Source of the DNA: Ktedonobacteria bacterium
GTDB lineage: Bacteria; Chloroflexota; Ktedonobacteria; Ktedonobacterales; JACDGC01
Assembly: GCA_027459785.1 (NCBI GenBank)
Contig: DAIDGU010000084.1
Coordinates: forward strand, 62,001-126,000
Reading direction: 5' to 3'
DNA length: 64,000 bases
Part shown: positions 8,089 through 19,062 of the stretch, one piece after another
How positions within the stretch are numbered: position 1 is the stretch's first letter
Layout of the letters: each line of letters begins with the position of its first letter
The notes under the pieces: generated by a model
Told to the model about the DNA's origin: nothing
Databases searched by the model: none
What the model saw: the letters and a program-made list of their open reading frames with translations, nothing else
Translations under genes and position numbers: made by a program

Positions 8089-9077
8089 CGCAGCCAGAAA
8101 CGTCGTATGCCGACGCGGTGCGGCAGGCGCTACGCGAGGAGATGCGGCGCGATCCAACGGTGGTCATTCTGGGCGAGGATGTCGGTGAGCGACCGCATGC
8201 CAGCCCACGCGTCACCTCTGGCTTGCAGGCCGAGTTCGGGCCGGAGCGTGTCATTGATATGCCGGTGATGCAATCGGCTTTAGTGGGTGCGGCGGTCGGC
8301 GCGGCGCTCGCCGGCTTGCGACCCGTGGTGACGCTGCCGGCAGCGGACTTCCTGGCGGGCGCGTTCAACCCCATTGTTGAAGTGGCGGCGAAGATGCACT
8401 GGCGCACGGCGGGCCGGCTGCGCGTGCCGCTGGTGATCCGCTGCGCGGCGGGTGGCGGGAACCACGACGGCTCCTGGCGCTCGCAGAGTCCGGAAGGGTG
8501 GTTCGCCCATGTGCCGGGCCTCAAGATCGTCATGCCCGCGACGCCCTATGATGCCAAAGGTTTGCTGAAAGCCGCAATCCGCGACGACAACCCCGTCCTG
8601 TTCCTGGAACACAGCTATCTCTATCGGCGCACCCACGAGCCGCTGCCAGCGGAAGAATACACGCTGCCGCTCGGCCAGGCGGAGATCCGGCGCGAAGGCG
8701 CGGACCTGACGATCATCACCTATGGCGCGCAGGTCTACCACGCGGCGGAGGCGGCGGAGATGCTGGCGGGTGAGGGCATCAGCGCGGAAGTGCTTGATCT
8801 GCGCACCCTGGCTCCGCTGGACCTCACGGCGCTCACCGCATCCGTCGCGCACACGCACCGCGCGCTGATCGTCCACGAAGCCACGCTGACCGCCGGGCTG
8901 GGCGCGGAGATCGCCGCGCACCTCAGTGATCGCAGTTTCAGTGATCTGCGCGCACCGATCCTGCGTGTCGCCGCGCCCGACACACCCTACCCCGCCGCCC
9001 CCGCGCTCGAAGCCGCTTACCTGCCCGATGCCGCGCGCATCGCCGCCGCCGCCCGCACCCTCGTCGCCTATCAGTGA
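8079..9077 (+). CDS. pdhB: pyruvate/2-oxoacid dehydrogenase E1 beta
   Basis: A 332-residue beta subunit that completes the E1 heterotetramer. It has the family's N-terminal VVILGEDVGE motif, the pyrimidine-domain stretch IDMPVMQSALVGAAVGAALAGLRPVV and the transketolase C-terminal domain beginning near residue 205 (LTIITYGAQVYHA). The start is a GTG at 8079, within the end of the alpha gene, with AAAGGAG at 8066. Substrate (pyruvate or branched-chain 2-oxoacid) cannot be fixed without the E2. The downstream gap contains only repeats. Confidence 0.88.
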   Translation: MELTQPETSYADAVRQALREEMRRDPTVVILGEDVGERPHASPRVTSGLQAEFGPERVIDMPVMQSALVGAAVGAALAGLRPVVTLPAADFLAGAFNPIVEVAAKMHWRTAGRLRVPLVIRCAAGGGNHDGSWRSQSPEGWFAHVPGLKIVMPATPYDAKGLLKAAIRDDNPVLFLEHSYLYRRTHEPLPAEEYTLPLGQAEIRREGADLTIITYGAQVYHAAEAAEMLAGEGISAEVLDLRTLAPLDLTALTASVAHTHRALIVHEATLTAGLGAEIAAHLSDRSFSDLRAPILRVAAPDTPYPAAPALEAAYLPDAARIAAAARTLVAYQ

Positions 9078-9460
9078 CTCTGGGGACGAGGCGGGACGGG
9101 AACACAACAGTCATGCAAAAAGAACAGAACGTGGCCTGCTGCCGGAGCTGGCGCGGCAAGGACGCGAAAGAGGGCAGGGGGAGAGCCAGGGCGACCACAA
9201 AGGTCCGCCCCTACAGACCCAGCATGACGTGGGGCGGACAGGAATGTCCGCCGTCCCGTTCCTGCATCGTAACGATCATCGGAGGCACGCATGGTGATGC
9301 TGGTGAGAACCCGTGCAGACGGGTTTCGTGGCGGCACGCCCCACCGGCGCGGTTTCAACCGCCCGCCGTCCCTCACCGCCAATCACACGGTGGGAGCATT
9401 GATTGAAAGCTCGGTAGGGGGCGTACCCTGGTGGTTGCCCTGGTCGCTCTGGGGGTGAGA
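9078..9460. repeat. gene-free stretch with two repeat families
   Basis: This 383-base gap holds a copy of the AGGGCGACCACAAAGGTCCGCCCCTACAG repeat family (9188-9216; other copies near 20512 and 47471 and a partial one near 24288) and a palindromic GGCGGACAGGAATGTCCGCC copy near 9233. No gene of credible length was seen. It separates the plus-strand pdh genes from the minus-strand rpoD. Confidence 0.6.
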
Positions 9461-10729
<1,269 letters not shown>

Positions 10730-10815
10730 CAATCATCCCTCCGCAGCAAGAAACTATCCCCCAGGCGAGGTGCGCCCGCGTGTCCCCGCCTGTCAATGTT
10801 CCTTTTCATGTCAGA

Positions 10816-12810
10816 CTACGTTTGCACCACGTGGGTAGCATCGAGTCTGTGCCGTTCCAAGGTCAGTCGCAGCGCCTGCTCCCGTAAAGAGCGGGCAGTC
10901 TCGCGGTCCTCGCGGGCATCCGCCTCGCGCTGCAAGTAGGAAATCTCTGTGATCGCATCAGACAACCGGAGGCGTCTGAGCCGATAGGCAATCTGCTTCG
11001 CGGTCCTTGCCAGTTGGGTGCGGTCCAGGGCGGGCTGTGCCGCGCCGCTGGTGCGCGCGTGCTGGGCTGCACTCTGCAAGATCTCCGGCTCCATTGCCAG
11101 AGCGGCGTCAACGGTGGCGCGAGTGCGCGGCAGAGGTAGTGCAGCGAGCAGGGAGAAGAGTGTGCGTGTCTCCGTACCCCAAAAGTCACTTGCAGTAAGT
11201 ATACCACAAGCCTCTGTAATGGCGTCGGGGTAGTTCAGCAACAAGCCGATACAGTGACTTTCCAAGGCGTAGCCTGCGCTCGCGCGCTCTTCGAGGAGGC
11301 TACCTTGCGTCAACTTGTGCAGGATCGGCGTATCTTGGGTTTGGTACTTTTCTACTATCTCATCGGTTTCTGGCATCCTTGCCCCAGGACTATTCTGGAT
11401 CACATTTTGCCGCCGGTACCGGCGGAAATCCTCTAGGGTGCTGCGTTCATCGATACGCAAGAGACTGGCCAATTGACGAATATACGCTTCTTGCTTGGCG
11501 CGGTCGGCGACAGCGGCCAGCACTTTAAAGATACGATTTTTCGCCTCGATCTGATCGGTCGGCGCTTTCAAATCCAGGCCCAGCAACAGGCGATCAAAGT
11601 AAAAATCGATCAGCGGCAACGCCTGTTTGAGCGCCGCAGCCCAGGCGGGCGGATCGGCGCGAATGAACTCGTCGGGGTCCACGCCGTCGGGCAAGTGCAG
11701 GACGCGGATCTCCGCGTTCACCTGCTCCTCGAAGCGCACCATGCCGGCGGGGAGTTCGTTCTTACGCTTGCCCCTGGCGCGCGGCGCTTTGTCGTCGGCG
11801 GGCATCGGCACCGGCACCAGTTCGCGGTCGAAACCCTCCTGCGCGTTTTGAATGGCGTTCAGTGTGGCGGCCTCGCCGGCGGGGTCAGGGTCCAGCGCCA
11901 ACACCAGGCGGTGCGTCAGCTTCTTGATCACCTGCACATGCTTGATCGTGATGGCGCTGCCGATGCAGGCGACGGTGTTATGATAGCCATATTGGTGGGC
12001 CATCAGTGCATCGACATAGCCTTCGACGATCACCACTTCATCCTGCTTGCGGATGGCCTCGCGGGCGAGATCCATGCCGTATAGCGTCGCGCTTTTGTCG
12101 AAAAGGAGCGTCTGGGGGGTGTTGAGGTATTTGGGCGTGCCGCCGCCCAGTTCGCGCCCACCGAAGCCGATGGTTTGGCCACGTCCGTCGCGGATGGGGA
12201 AGATCACGCGGTTGCGAAAATAATCATAGGTGCCGGCGCGTTCGCCCTCGCGCCGCCGCGAGAAACCGGCCTCGACGATCTCGTCCTCGCTATAGCCTTG
12301 ATCGAGCAGATAGCGCGTCAGTTGGTCGCCTTCCGGCGCGAAGCCCAGGCGGAACTGCGTGATGGTCTCGTTGCTGATGCCACGCGATTGCAGGTAGGCA
12401 CGCGCATACTGGGCCGCGTGCGCCGTGAGCAGTTGGTGATGGTACCAGACGGCGGCGGCGTCGTTCAGGGTGCGCAGCCGCGCTTTGACATGGCTCTGTG
12501 CCGACGACTCGTGCGAGCTTTCATCCCCGCTCAGCGCGACGCCAGCCTTTTCGGCGAGTTGCACCAGTGTGTCGCGGAAGTCCAGCCCCTGGTGGCGCTG
12601 CACGAAGGTGAAGATGTCGCCGCCCTCGTTACAGCCGAAACAGCGCCAGGTCTTGCGGTCGGGATTGACGTAAAAGGACGGCGTGCGCTCGTTGTGGAAC
12701 GGACACAGACCCTTATAGTCTTTGCCCGCCCGTTTCAACGCGACGACCGCGCCGATCTCGTTTACGATATCGAGCTTCTCTTTGATCTGCTCGATGATCC
12801 CGTGCGCCAT
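10816..12810 (-). CDS. dnaG: DNA primase DnaG
   Basis: A 664-residue primase that makes RNA primers at the replication fork. The N-terminal CHC2 zinc-binding motif is CPFHNERTPSF with the distal CFGC pair. The catalytic core carries IGFGGRELG, and the Toprim metal site is VIVEGYVDAL followed by LALDPDPAG. The C-terminal third is the DnaB-interacting helical region. A Gly/Lys-rich insertion (APRARGKRKNEL) lies within the Toprim region. The ATG at 12810 begins the family-typical MAHGIIEQI, and the GTG 10 codons earlier is less likely. Confidence 0.93.
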   Translation of the reverse strand: MAHGIIEQIKEKLDIVNEIGAVVALKRAGKDYKGLCPFHNERTPSFYVNPDRKTWRCFGCNEGGDIFTFVQRHQGLDFRDTLVQLAEKAGVALSGDESSHESSAQSHVKARLRTLNDAAAVWYHHQLLTAHAAQYARAYLQSRGISNETITQFRLGFAPEGDQLTRYLLDQGYSEDEIVEAGFSRRREGERAGTYDYFRNRVIFPIRDGRGQTIGFGGRELGGGTPKYLNTPQTLLFDKSATLYGMDLAREAIRKQDEVVIVEGYVDALMAHQYGYHNTVACIGSAITIKHVQVIKKLTHRLVLALDPDPAGEAATLNAIQNAQEGFDRELVPVPMPADDKAPRARGKRKNELPAGMVRFEEQVNAEIRVLHLPDGVDPDEFIRADPPAWAAALKQALPLIDFYFDRLLLGLDLKAPTDQIEAKNRIFKVLAAVADRAKQEAYIRQLASLLRIDERSTLEDFRRYRRQNVIQNSPGARMPETDEIVEKYQTQDTPILHKLTQGSLLEERASAGYALESHCIGLLLNYPDAITEACGILTASDFWGTETRTLFSLLAALPLPRTRATVDAALAMEPEILQSAAQHARTSGAAQPALDRTQLARTAKQIAYRLRRLRLSDAITEISYLQREADAREDRETARSLREQALRLTLERHRLDATHVVQT

Positions 12811-13124
12811 AACAGAACGACCTTTGACCAAGGATGCCACAAACGGGCCGCACTGCGCCTGATCTTACCCGCCTTGTTTTACTTTAACGAATGAGATCGC
12901 CGAAAGTAGCCCAAATTGGTGAATATTTCCGTTGCATTTTCGCATATTTCCCGTATGCGGCGCAATTGTTGGCGAGTACCACCGCGTGTGTGAATCCGGT
13001 GACGCCCGCTAGTGTCTCTTTATCGCAGGCGAATTTTGCCATCCTATCTATGACACAGCGCCAAGATCGGCTATGATAGAGGCAACGACATCACGAGGAA
13101 GCGGGCAGTGGAAAGCGGTGAGCG

Positions 13125-14369
13125 ATGAGTACAAATAACCATGACGATATCGAGCAGGCAGATACGCAGGAGCGCCCGGCGGCGCAACGCATGCGCATTT
13201 TAGTTTCCGGTGGCGGCACAGGCGGGCATATCTATCCCGCGCTGGCGGTGGCGCGCGAGTTGCAGCAGCACTACGGCGCGGAGATCCTCTACCTGGGCGA
13301 CGCGGACGGGCTGGAAACACGCCTGGTGCCGGAGGCCGGCTTCCCGCTGGTGACGGTCCACGCCGGGCGCTTGCACCGCTATTGGTCGGCGCGCACGGTG
13401 CGCGACCTGGCGCGCGTGCCGGTTGGCTTCGTGGAGGCGCAGCGGCATCTGCGGACCTTCGGGCCACACGCCGTCTTTACCAGCGGCGGCTATGTGGCCG
13501 TGCCTGCCGGAGTGGCCGCGCGCCGGCTGGGCGTGCCACTGCTGATTCACCAGCAAGACGTACCGCCCAACCTGGCGAACCGCATTCTGCGACCAGTGGC
13601 GAATCGCATCTCTGTCTCGTTCGAGGCATCGCTGCCGTTTTTCCCCAAGGACCGCACGCGCCTGTTGGGGAATCCTGTGCGGGAAGAGGTGCTGGCCGTG
13701 GCGGGGTCCGACCCACGGGTGCAGAAACGCGCGTTGGGCTTTTCGCCGGCTTTCCCACTGCTGGTGGTGACGGGCGGCAGCCAGGGCGCGCGGCATATCA
13801 ACGCGGCGACCGTCGCGGCGCTGCCAAACCTGCTGGAACGCTTCCAGGTGCTGCACATCAGCGGCCAATATACTTATGACGAGACGCAGGCAGCGGCGGA
13901 CGAGCAGGTGCGTGGGCTGTCGCCGCATGTGCGCGAACGCTATCGCCTGGTGGCGTACCTCAGCGCCGAGATGCCCGTCGCGCTGGCGGCGGCGGACGCC
14001 GTGATCGCGCGTGCCGGTGCGGCGACGCTGGCGGAACTGGCCGTGCTGGCCAAGCCCAGCATCCTCGTCCCACTGCCGCCGGGCTTCGGCGGCTCGCCCC
14101 AGGAAAGTAACGCGGCCACCTTCGCCAAACAGGGCGCGGCGCACGTCTTGCTAGATAAAGACATGACCGGCGCGACGCTCTTGGCCGCCGTGAGCGACCT
14201 TTTCACCGCGCCCGAAGCGCGCATCCAGATGGCTCAGGCCGCCCGCGCCTTCGCCCGCCCCCGCGCCACGCAAGATCTCGCCGCCGCCGTCGTCGGCCTG
14301 GCGCAAGCCTACATCGAGGAGCGCCGCAAGCAGATGGTGCTGAACGCGATCCAGAAAGCGTCGCGGTGA
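13125..14369 (+). CDS. murG: MurG, lipid II synthesis glycosyltransferase
   Basis: A GT28-family enzyme that transfers GlcNAc from UDP-GlcNAc to lipid I at the inner membrane, giving lipid II. The N-terminal loop GGGTGGHIYPALAVA, the acceptor stretch TSGGYVAVP and the donor-site segments TGGSQGAR and ARAGAATLAELA are all conserved. The frame gives 414 residues, about 50 longer than usual: a 22-residue polar extension precedes the conserved MRILVSGG at 13191, which could be the true start. The C-terminus ends in a basic helix. No other mur gene is adjacent. Confidence 0.93.
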   Translation: MSTNNHDDIEQADTQERPAAQRMRILVSGGGTGGHIYPALAVARELQQHYGAEILYLGDADGLETRLVPEAGFPLVTVHAGRLHRYWSARTVRDLARVPVGFVEAQRHLRTFGPHAVFTSGGYVAVPAGVAARRLGVPLLIHQQDVPPNLANRILRPVANRISVSFEASLPFFPKDRTRLLGNPVREEVLAVAGSDPRVQKRALGFSPAFPLLVVTGGSQGARHINAATVAALPNLLERFQVLHISGQYTYDETQAAADEQVRGLSPHVRERYRLVAYLSAEMPVALAAADAVIARAGAATLAELAVLAKPSILVPLPPGFGGSPQESNAATFAKQGAAHVLLDKDMTGATLLAAVSDLFTAPEARIQMAQAARAFARPRATQDLAAAVVGLAQAYIEERRKQMVLNAIQKASR

Positions 14370-14423
14370 CGGTGGGTGGCGGCGTGCTTTGCGGGCGCTA
14401 CCCGCGTCGCCACTTTTGCCCCA

Positions 14424-15866
14424 TTACGGCGTGGGTGAGTTCGGCGGTGTGGTCGGGTTGGCCGGCGGTGTGAGCGTCGTGGGCGCGGTGCGCGGGCGGC
14501 GGTGGATGTTGCCGCTGGCGTCAACGAATTCGTCGTAATCACGCACACGGCTGCTGCGCACGTTGCCGGTTTTGCGATCCACGACCTGCGTGGTCACGCG
14601 CACGGCGCGCACGAAACGCATCGTCCCCATCTGCGCGACGCCGTTAGGATCTATCTGGTTGGTGATGTCTTCTTCAGTGACGATCACTTCCTGGTTGCGC
14701 CGCCACAGCAACAATAGCAACAGAATGGCGAAGAGCGCCAGCAAGCCCAGCACCATCAGGCACAGCAGCCAGCCGGGGAAGGAACTATTCGCGTTGCAGA
14801 AGTTGCCGGGCAGGGGCGGGCAAGGGCCGGTATTCGTGCCGGAGCCACCCCCGCCGCCACTACCGGGCGTCCTGGTGGGGGTGGGCGTGCGGTTGGGTTC
14901 GGGGACTTGCGTGCTGCCGGGGGCCGGCGTGGCGTGGCCGGGCGTGGGCGTTGCGGTGGCATGGCCACTCGTGGGTGTCGGCGTGTCGCCAGTACCAGTG
15001 CCAGGCGTCGGTGTGCCGCCGGTGCCGGTGCCAGGCGTCGGGGTATTGCCGGTGCCGGGCGTGGGCGTCGACGCGGCGTTGCCGCTGGGATCAATGGTGA
15101 GCGTGGTCGTTGTATGCAGGGTGGGGGCCGGTGTGCCACTGCACGTCCCCGCCGGGCTGCTGGCCGTGATGATATAGTTTGTCGGGCTGCTGACCGTGGG
15201 TACGGTGAAGCTGCCGGTGATCGTGCCGGGATCGCCCTGCGATGTCAATGTCGCCAGCAGGTTCGCGCAGAGATTGCCGCCCTGTGGCCCGCCGTGGATC
15301 TCGACGACCGTGCCGCTCGGCACCCAGTTCGAGCCGCTGATGCTGACCGTGCTGCCACTGGTTGCCGTGGTCGGCGTGATGATCAGCAGGGGCGTCGCCG
15401 AGGTCAGTTCAGTGAATGAATTCGAGGACTTAACGCCGCCGGAGGGTGCGCCGGGGCCGTCGCCGCAGATCGGGTAGGTATTCGCTGTGAGGCTATTGGG
15501 CCAGGTGAAGCTGATTGTCACGGCACCGGTATTATCGACTGTCGCCGAAGCTCCGTCCACCGCTGTCGTGGTGGCACAACTGCCGGAGGCCGTGCCGATG
15601 CTGAGTTGCACCGTCGTACTTGGTACCCAGTGACTGCCCGACACAACCACCAGCGCGCCGGCAGGACCACTCGGTGGATTGGGAGAACTGATGGCCAGCG
15701 CCGGAGTGTTGCCGCCGACGCCTGATAGCGGCATGGCTTGCGCTGCGCTGTAAGGTGCTACCGCGAGTACGATGGCTCCGATGATGCCGACGACGATGCT
15801 GCCGACCCAGTGCCTCCGGGCGGCTTGTATGCTGCGCTGCTGCGCCTGCTCACGCTGCGATGTCAT
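14424..15866 (-). CDS. IPT/TIG-repeat surface protein with membrane anchor
   Basis: A secreted or surface-anchored protein of 480 residues. The N-terminus has a signal-like helix (VGSIVVGIIGAIVLAVAPYS). Two immunoglobulin-like TIG/IPT domains follow, each beginning with a GSHWVPS or GSNWVPS motif (about residues 70-160 and 170-260). A long Pro/Thr/Gly stalk with repeated TPTPGTG comes next, then one membrane helix of Leu/Ile and a basic cytoplasmic tail. The start at 15866 is preceded by a GGGGTGGGCGGG stretch. Binding partner unknown. It converges with murG with a 54-base gap. Confidence 0.7.
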   Translation of the reverse strand: MTSQREQAQQRSIQAARRHWVGSIVVGIIGAIVLAVAPYSAAQAMPLSGVGGNTPALAISSPNPPSGPAGALVVVSGSHWVPSTTVQLSIGTASGSCATTTAVDGASATVDNTGAVTISFTWPNSLTANTYPICGDGPGAPSGGVKSSNSFTELTSATPLLIITPTTATSGSTVSISGSNWVPSGTVVEIHGGPQGGNLCANLLATLTSQGDPGTITGSFTVPTVSSPTNYIITASSPAGTCSGTPAPTLHTTTTLTIDPSGNAASTPTPGTGNTPTPGTGTGGTPTPGTGTGDTPTPTSGHATATPTPGHATPAPGSTQVPEPNRTPTPTRTPGSGGGGGSGTNTGPCPPLPGNFCNANSSFPGWLLCLMVLGLLALFAILLLLLLWRRNQEVIVTEEDITNQIDPNGVAQMGTMRFVRAVRVTTQVVDRKTGNVRSSRVRDYDEFVDASGNIHRRPRTAPTTLTPPANPTTPPNSPTP

Positions 15867-16239
15867 CCCGCCCACCCCTTGCTCGAACACGCTCCCCAAC
15901 TCCTCAGCGCAACCGTGCCGGATTCAGAGCAAGTGTATCATGCGCAAGGGCCGATGTCAAAAGATCAGCACAAAATGGGTGTAGCAAAGAGTTATCAGGG
16001 AAAAATCTCCTGGTAGAACGAGCAGGGGGTAGCAAACGAAATATGATTGAGATGATTTATGCCGCACGGTCGCCGGGGACGGTACCAGTCGCCGCACGGT
16101 CGCCGGGGGCTGTTCTGTAAACACATTTGCCCCCGGCTCGGAACAGGAACCCCTCCGGGCTAGGACGCTATATGGCGGTGCGGGCGTGAAAACATGGTAT
16201 ACTGCGGCTGAAAGCAACAGGCGAAGGGGTAGCGGGGGC
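15867..16239. repeat. gene-free stretch with GGCTCGGAA repeat (family B)
   Basis: GTCGCCGCACGGTCGCCGGGG is present twice in tandem (near 16062 and 16090). A copy of a GGGG...CCCCGGCTCGGAACAGGAACCCCTCCGGGCTAGG element follows at 16101-16164. The element folds through its GGGG/CCCC and GGCT/CCGGG parts and recurs at 33855, 49211, 57241 and, reversed, at 52248. No gene seen. Confidence 0.7.
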
Positions 16240-17082
16240 ATGACGGCACAATTGCTCGATGGACGCACGCTGGCGGCAAACTTGCGACGAGAGTTACGCA
16301 CGCACGCACGCACGTTCGCAGCAGAGCATGGGAGGGCGGCTTACCTGGCCTTGCTGGCGGTCGGAGACGACCAGAATGCTTTGCTCTTCGGCCAGCAGGT
16401 GATCAAGGTATGCCAGGCGCTCGGTGTGGCGTATTCCTTGACGCGCTTCGCGGCAGACGTGAGCGAGGCGGCGATCCGCGCGCAGGTGGCGCATGCTGGC
16501 AATGATCCAGCGACGGACGGCGTCGTCGTGCTGCTGCCGCTGCCGGGCGGCGTGCGCCAGCGGGTGGTGACGGAAGTGCTGGCACCGGCGAAAGACGTAG
16601 ACGGCCTGGGGCCGCGCAATGCCGGCAACCTGATGTTGGGCTTTCCCAGCTTCGTGCCTGGCACCGCCGAAGCCGTGATGACGTTATTAGGGCAAACGGG
16701 GATCACGTTGCGCGGCAAACACGCGGTCATCGTGGGGCGCAGTAATGTCGGCGGCAAACCGGTGGCGCTGCAACTGTTGCGGCACGACGCCACCATCACC
16801 GTTTGCCATTCGCACACGCCTAATCTGGCGGAGATCACGCGCACGGCGGACATCCTGGTGGTGAGCGTGGGACGACCGGGGGCGCTCACCGGCGCGATGG
16901 TGCGACCGGGCGCAGTGGTGCTGGATGCTGGGATCAATCCGACGGCGCAGGGCATCGTGGGCGATGTGGATTTCGCCAGCGTGCGCGAGGTTGCCGGCTG
17001 GCTGACGCCGGTGCCGGGTGGCCTGGGACCGCTGACCCACCTGATGGTGATCCGCCATACGCTCTTGGGGCCGACACCGTAA
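16240..17082 (+). CDS. folD: FolD-like methylene-THF dehydrogenase with altered active site
   Basis: A 280-residue FolD homologue. FolD normally oxidises 5,10-methylene-THF and hydrolyses methenyl-THF in the cytoplasm. The NADP-binding GRSNVGGKPVALQLL and the PGGLGPLTHLMV motif are intact, and KDVDG is kept. By hand alignment, the usual catalytic Tyr-x-x-x-Lys (as in YVxxK) is FGQQV here, so both Tyr and Lys are replaced, and the usual Gln of VQLPLP is Leu (VLLPLP). These three residues support cyclohydrolase and dehydrogenase chemistry, so activity may be changed or lost. The ATG at 16240 follows GAAGGGG. Confidence 0.85.
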   Translation: MTAQLLDGRTLAANLRRELRTHARTFAAEHGRAAYLALLAVGDDQNALLFGQQVIKVCQALGVAYSLTRFAADVSEAAIRAQVAHAGNDPATDGVVVLLPLPGGVRQRVVTEVLAPAKDVDGLGPRNAGNLMLGFPSFVPGTAEAVMTLLGQTGITLRGKHAVIVGRSNVGGKPVALQLLRHDATITVCHSHTPNLAEITRTADILVVSVGRPGALTGAMVRPGAVVLDAGINPTAQGIVGDVDFASVREVAGWLTPVPGGLGPLTHLMVIRHTLLGPTP

Positions 17083-17117
17083 GCGAGTTGATGGGATCGG
17101 ATGCGCTTTTGGTATCG

Positions 17118-17200
17118 AACACGAAAGCCACGAAATGTCCACGAAGAGCACGAAAGCCACGAAAGATACGAAATTCCCACGAAGATCACGAAAGGGATGA
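17118..17200. repeat. CACGAA repeat, plus orientation
   Basis: A run of GAACACGAAAGCCACGAAA words with variants (CACGAAGAGCACGAAAGCC and so on), immediately before the start of the Asp-box lipoprotein gene. It is one arm only; no matching opposite arm lies nearby. It belongs to the large repeat family seen at 27.7, 36.7, 40.3, 42.7, 43.5, 49.3 and 60.1 kb. Confidence 0.8.
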
Positions 17201-17204
17201 CGAT

Positions 17205-18908
17205 ATGCGACGCTTGAGCAGAGGTGCAGATTGGCGGCTGGGGAGCTATGGGATAGTAGCGGTGCTGGCGCTGACGTTTTTCGCTGCCTGTGCCAGCACT
17301 TCCACCACGACGACCGGGCAGCCGACGCCGGGGCCATTCGCGCGTGGCACGTGGGTACGACCTGCGTTCCCGACGACGAGCCAGCCGACGGTTTCCATCG
17401 TGGGCTTCGCGGATGGCGACCAGCGCGTGGGCTATGCATGTGCCGCGACGCTCATGACCAGCACGCCGACGGCGACCGGCACGCCCAGCACGGCGACGCC
17501 GACGCCGGTCAACACAACCATCCCAGCGGCAACGGCCACACCGGGCCAGCCGGGCGTGCCGACGGGCGCGGTCGTCAGCGCGTTGCTACGCACGAATGAC
17601 GGTGGCCTCACATGGCAGGCGGCGACGCTGCCGAGCAGTGGGACGGGCTTGCTCTGCCCCATCTCGGCCATCGTCGCGCCCGATGTCGCTGATCCGCTGG
17701 ATGTCTTCTTCCTGGCGGCGTTCGGCGACCTGAACCTGCAAGATCCGGCGAGCATCGCGCCCGGCCAGGTGCGCTTCGAACTCTGGCGCAGCCAGGATGG
17801 CGCGCAGACCTGGACCCAATTGGCCCTGCCAGTGGCGCCGAATCCTATCAACCCCGTCGTCCTCTCACCTTACCATCTGATCATCAACGTGCATGGGCAA
17901 ACGCTTGTGCTTGGCTCGAATTATAGCGGCCAGAACTTCCTTTTCCGGAGCACAAACGGTGGCAAAACCTGGCAGCAGATCACCGGCATTCCACTGAAAA
18001 GCGGCACGGTCACGCAACCGGCGCGGTTGACCTTCGCCGGCTTCGCGCAGGGAGCGAACGGTGCGTTGCTGGCGCTGGTGGATAGCCCAGGTGCGCAGAG
18101 CAGCGGAGCCTATGAGATCTATCAGAGCAACGACAGCGCGCAGACCTGGAAGCTGTTGGCGAGGCCGACGCTCACCCTGCCCAGCGGCGCGACAGCACAG
18201 GCGCAACTTTTCGCCGCGCCAGGTGGTAGCACGCTCTTCATGCTAGTGCGGAGCGTGACCGACACGACCACGCCGGCCACGCCCACCGCTGCGGCAACGC
18301 CGGACGCGACACCGCCATCGGCTTCCGGCGTGCAGGTCACGTCACTGCGTTCCACTGATAATGGGGCCACCTGGACGACACTCCCCTGGCCGACCGAAAC
18401 CGGCACGACCACCACGCCGGTCGGCAGCGTCAATATCGCCACGTTGGGGACGGAGTTCGCCGTGGATGCGCGGGGCGACGCCTTCATGGCACCGACCAAC
18501 AGCGATCTGCCGCCGCAGCAAGATGCCAATGGGCCGTTGAGCGCGGGCTTCTTCGAAGCACCGATCAGCGCCACCGCCTGGAGTGCGGTCGCGTCGCCAC
18601 TCGTCGCGCAAAATACCGCTTTCACGCTGGCCGTCTCGCTCGTACCGACGGGCGCGATCTCCGGCACACCGACTGGCACGGGTACGCCGAGCGGTACAGG
18701 TACGCCAGGGACAGCGCCGATCGGGCCGGAAACGCCCGTCCCCGGCACACCAGGCGCGACGGCGACCAGCACAGCCGCCCCCGCCGGTACGCCCACGCCG
18801 CTGCCCGGCTCCGACGGCCTGCCGACGTTGTGGACGAACTTTGGGCCGCTGGGGCAATTCACCAGCGCGCCGGACTCAGCGGGCTTCTTCCTGAACGTGC
18901 TGCCGTAG
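17205..18908 (+). CDS. Asp-box (BNR) beta-propeller lipoprotein
   Basis: A 567-residue extracellular lipoprotein. A signal helix with lipobox FAAC is followed by a Thr/Pro-rich tether. The body has repeated Asp-box motifs of the form S/N-x-D-x-G-x-T-W: NDGGLTW, QDGAQTW, NGGKTW, NDSAQTW, and DNGATW. These are hallmarks of sialidase-like or VPS10-like beta-propellers, but no sialidase catalytic residues are evident, so enzyme activity should not be assumed. A long Pro/Thr/Gly tail lies near the C-terminus. The ATG at 17205 follows AAAGGGA, and the CACGAA repeat precedes it. Confidence 0.75.
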   Translation: MRRLSRGADWRLGSYGIVAVLALTFFAACASTSTTTTGQPTPGPFARGTWVRPAFPTTSQPTVSIVGFADGDQRVGYACAATLMTSTPTATGTPSTATPTPVNTTIPAATATPGQPGVPTGAVVSALLRTNDGGLTWQAATLPSSGTGLLCPISAIVAPDVADPLDVFFLAAFGDLNLQDPASIAPGQVRFELWRSQDGAQTWTQLALPVAPNPINPVVLSPYHLIINVHGQTLVLGSNYSGQNFLFRSTNGGKTWQQITGIPLKSGTVTQPARLTFAGFAQGANGALLALVDSPGAQSSGAYEIYQSNDSAQTWKLLARPTLTLPSGATAQAQLFAAPGGSTLFMLVRSVTDTTTPATPTAAATPDATPPSASGVQVTSLRSTDNGATWTTLPWPTETGTTTTPVGSVNIATLGTEFAVDARGDAFMAPTNSDLPPQQDANGPLSAGFFEAPISATAWSAVASPLVAQNTAFTLAVSLVPTGAISGTPTGTGTPSGTGTPGTAPIGPETPVPGTPGATATSTAAPAGTPTPLPGSDGLPTLWTNFGPLGQFTSAPDSAGFFLNVLP

Positions 18909-18962
18909 ACGAGAGCGAACACGAAAGGCACGAAAGCATCACGAAAAACACGAAAGAGTGAC
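18909..18962. repeat. CACGAA repeat, plus orientation
   Basis: GAACACGAAAGGCACGAAAGCATCACGAAAAACACGAAAG begins within 10 bases of the stop of the Asp-box lipoprotein gene. That gene therefore has a copy on each side. Confidence 0.75.
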
Positions 18963-19062
18963 ATGGAACGCGGTAGATACGGGAAAAGGACGATCCCCCC
19001 GAAACTGCCGCGTTGTCAATTGTCACCAACTGTGGCCTAGAGCGTAGCGAGCAAGGAACACA

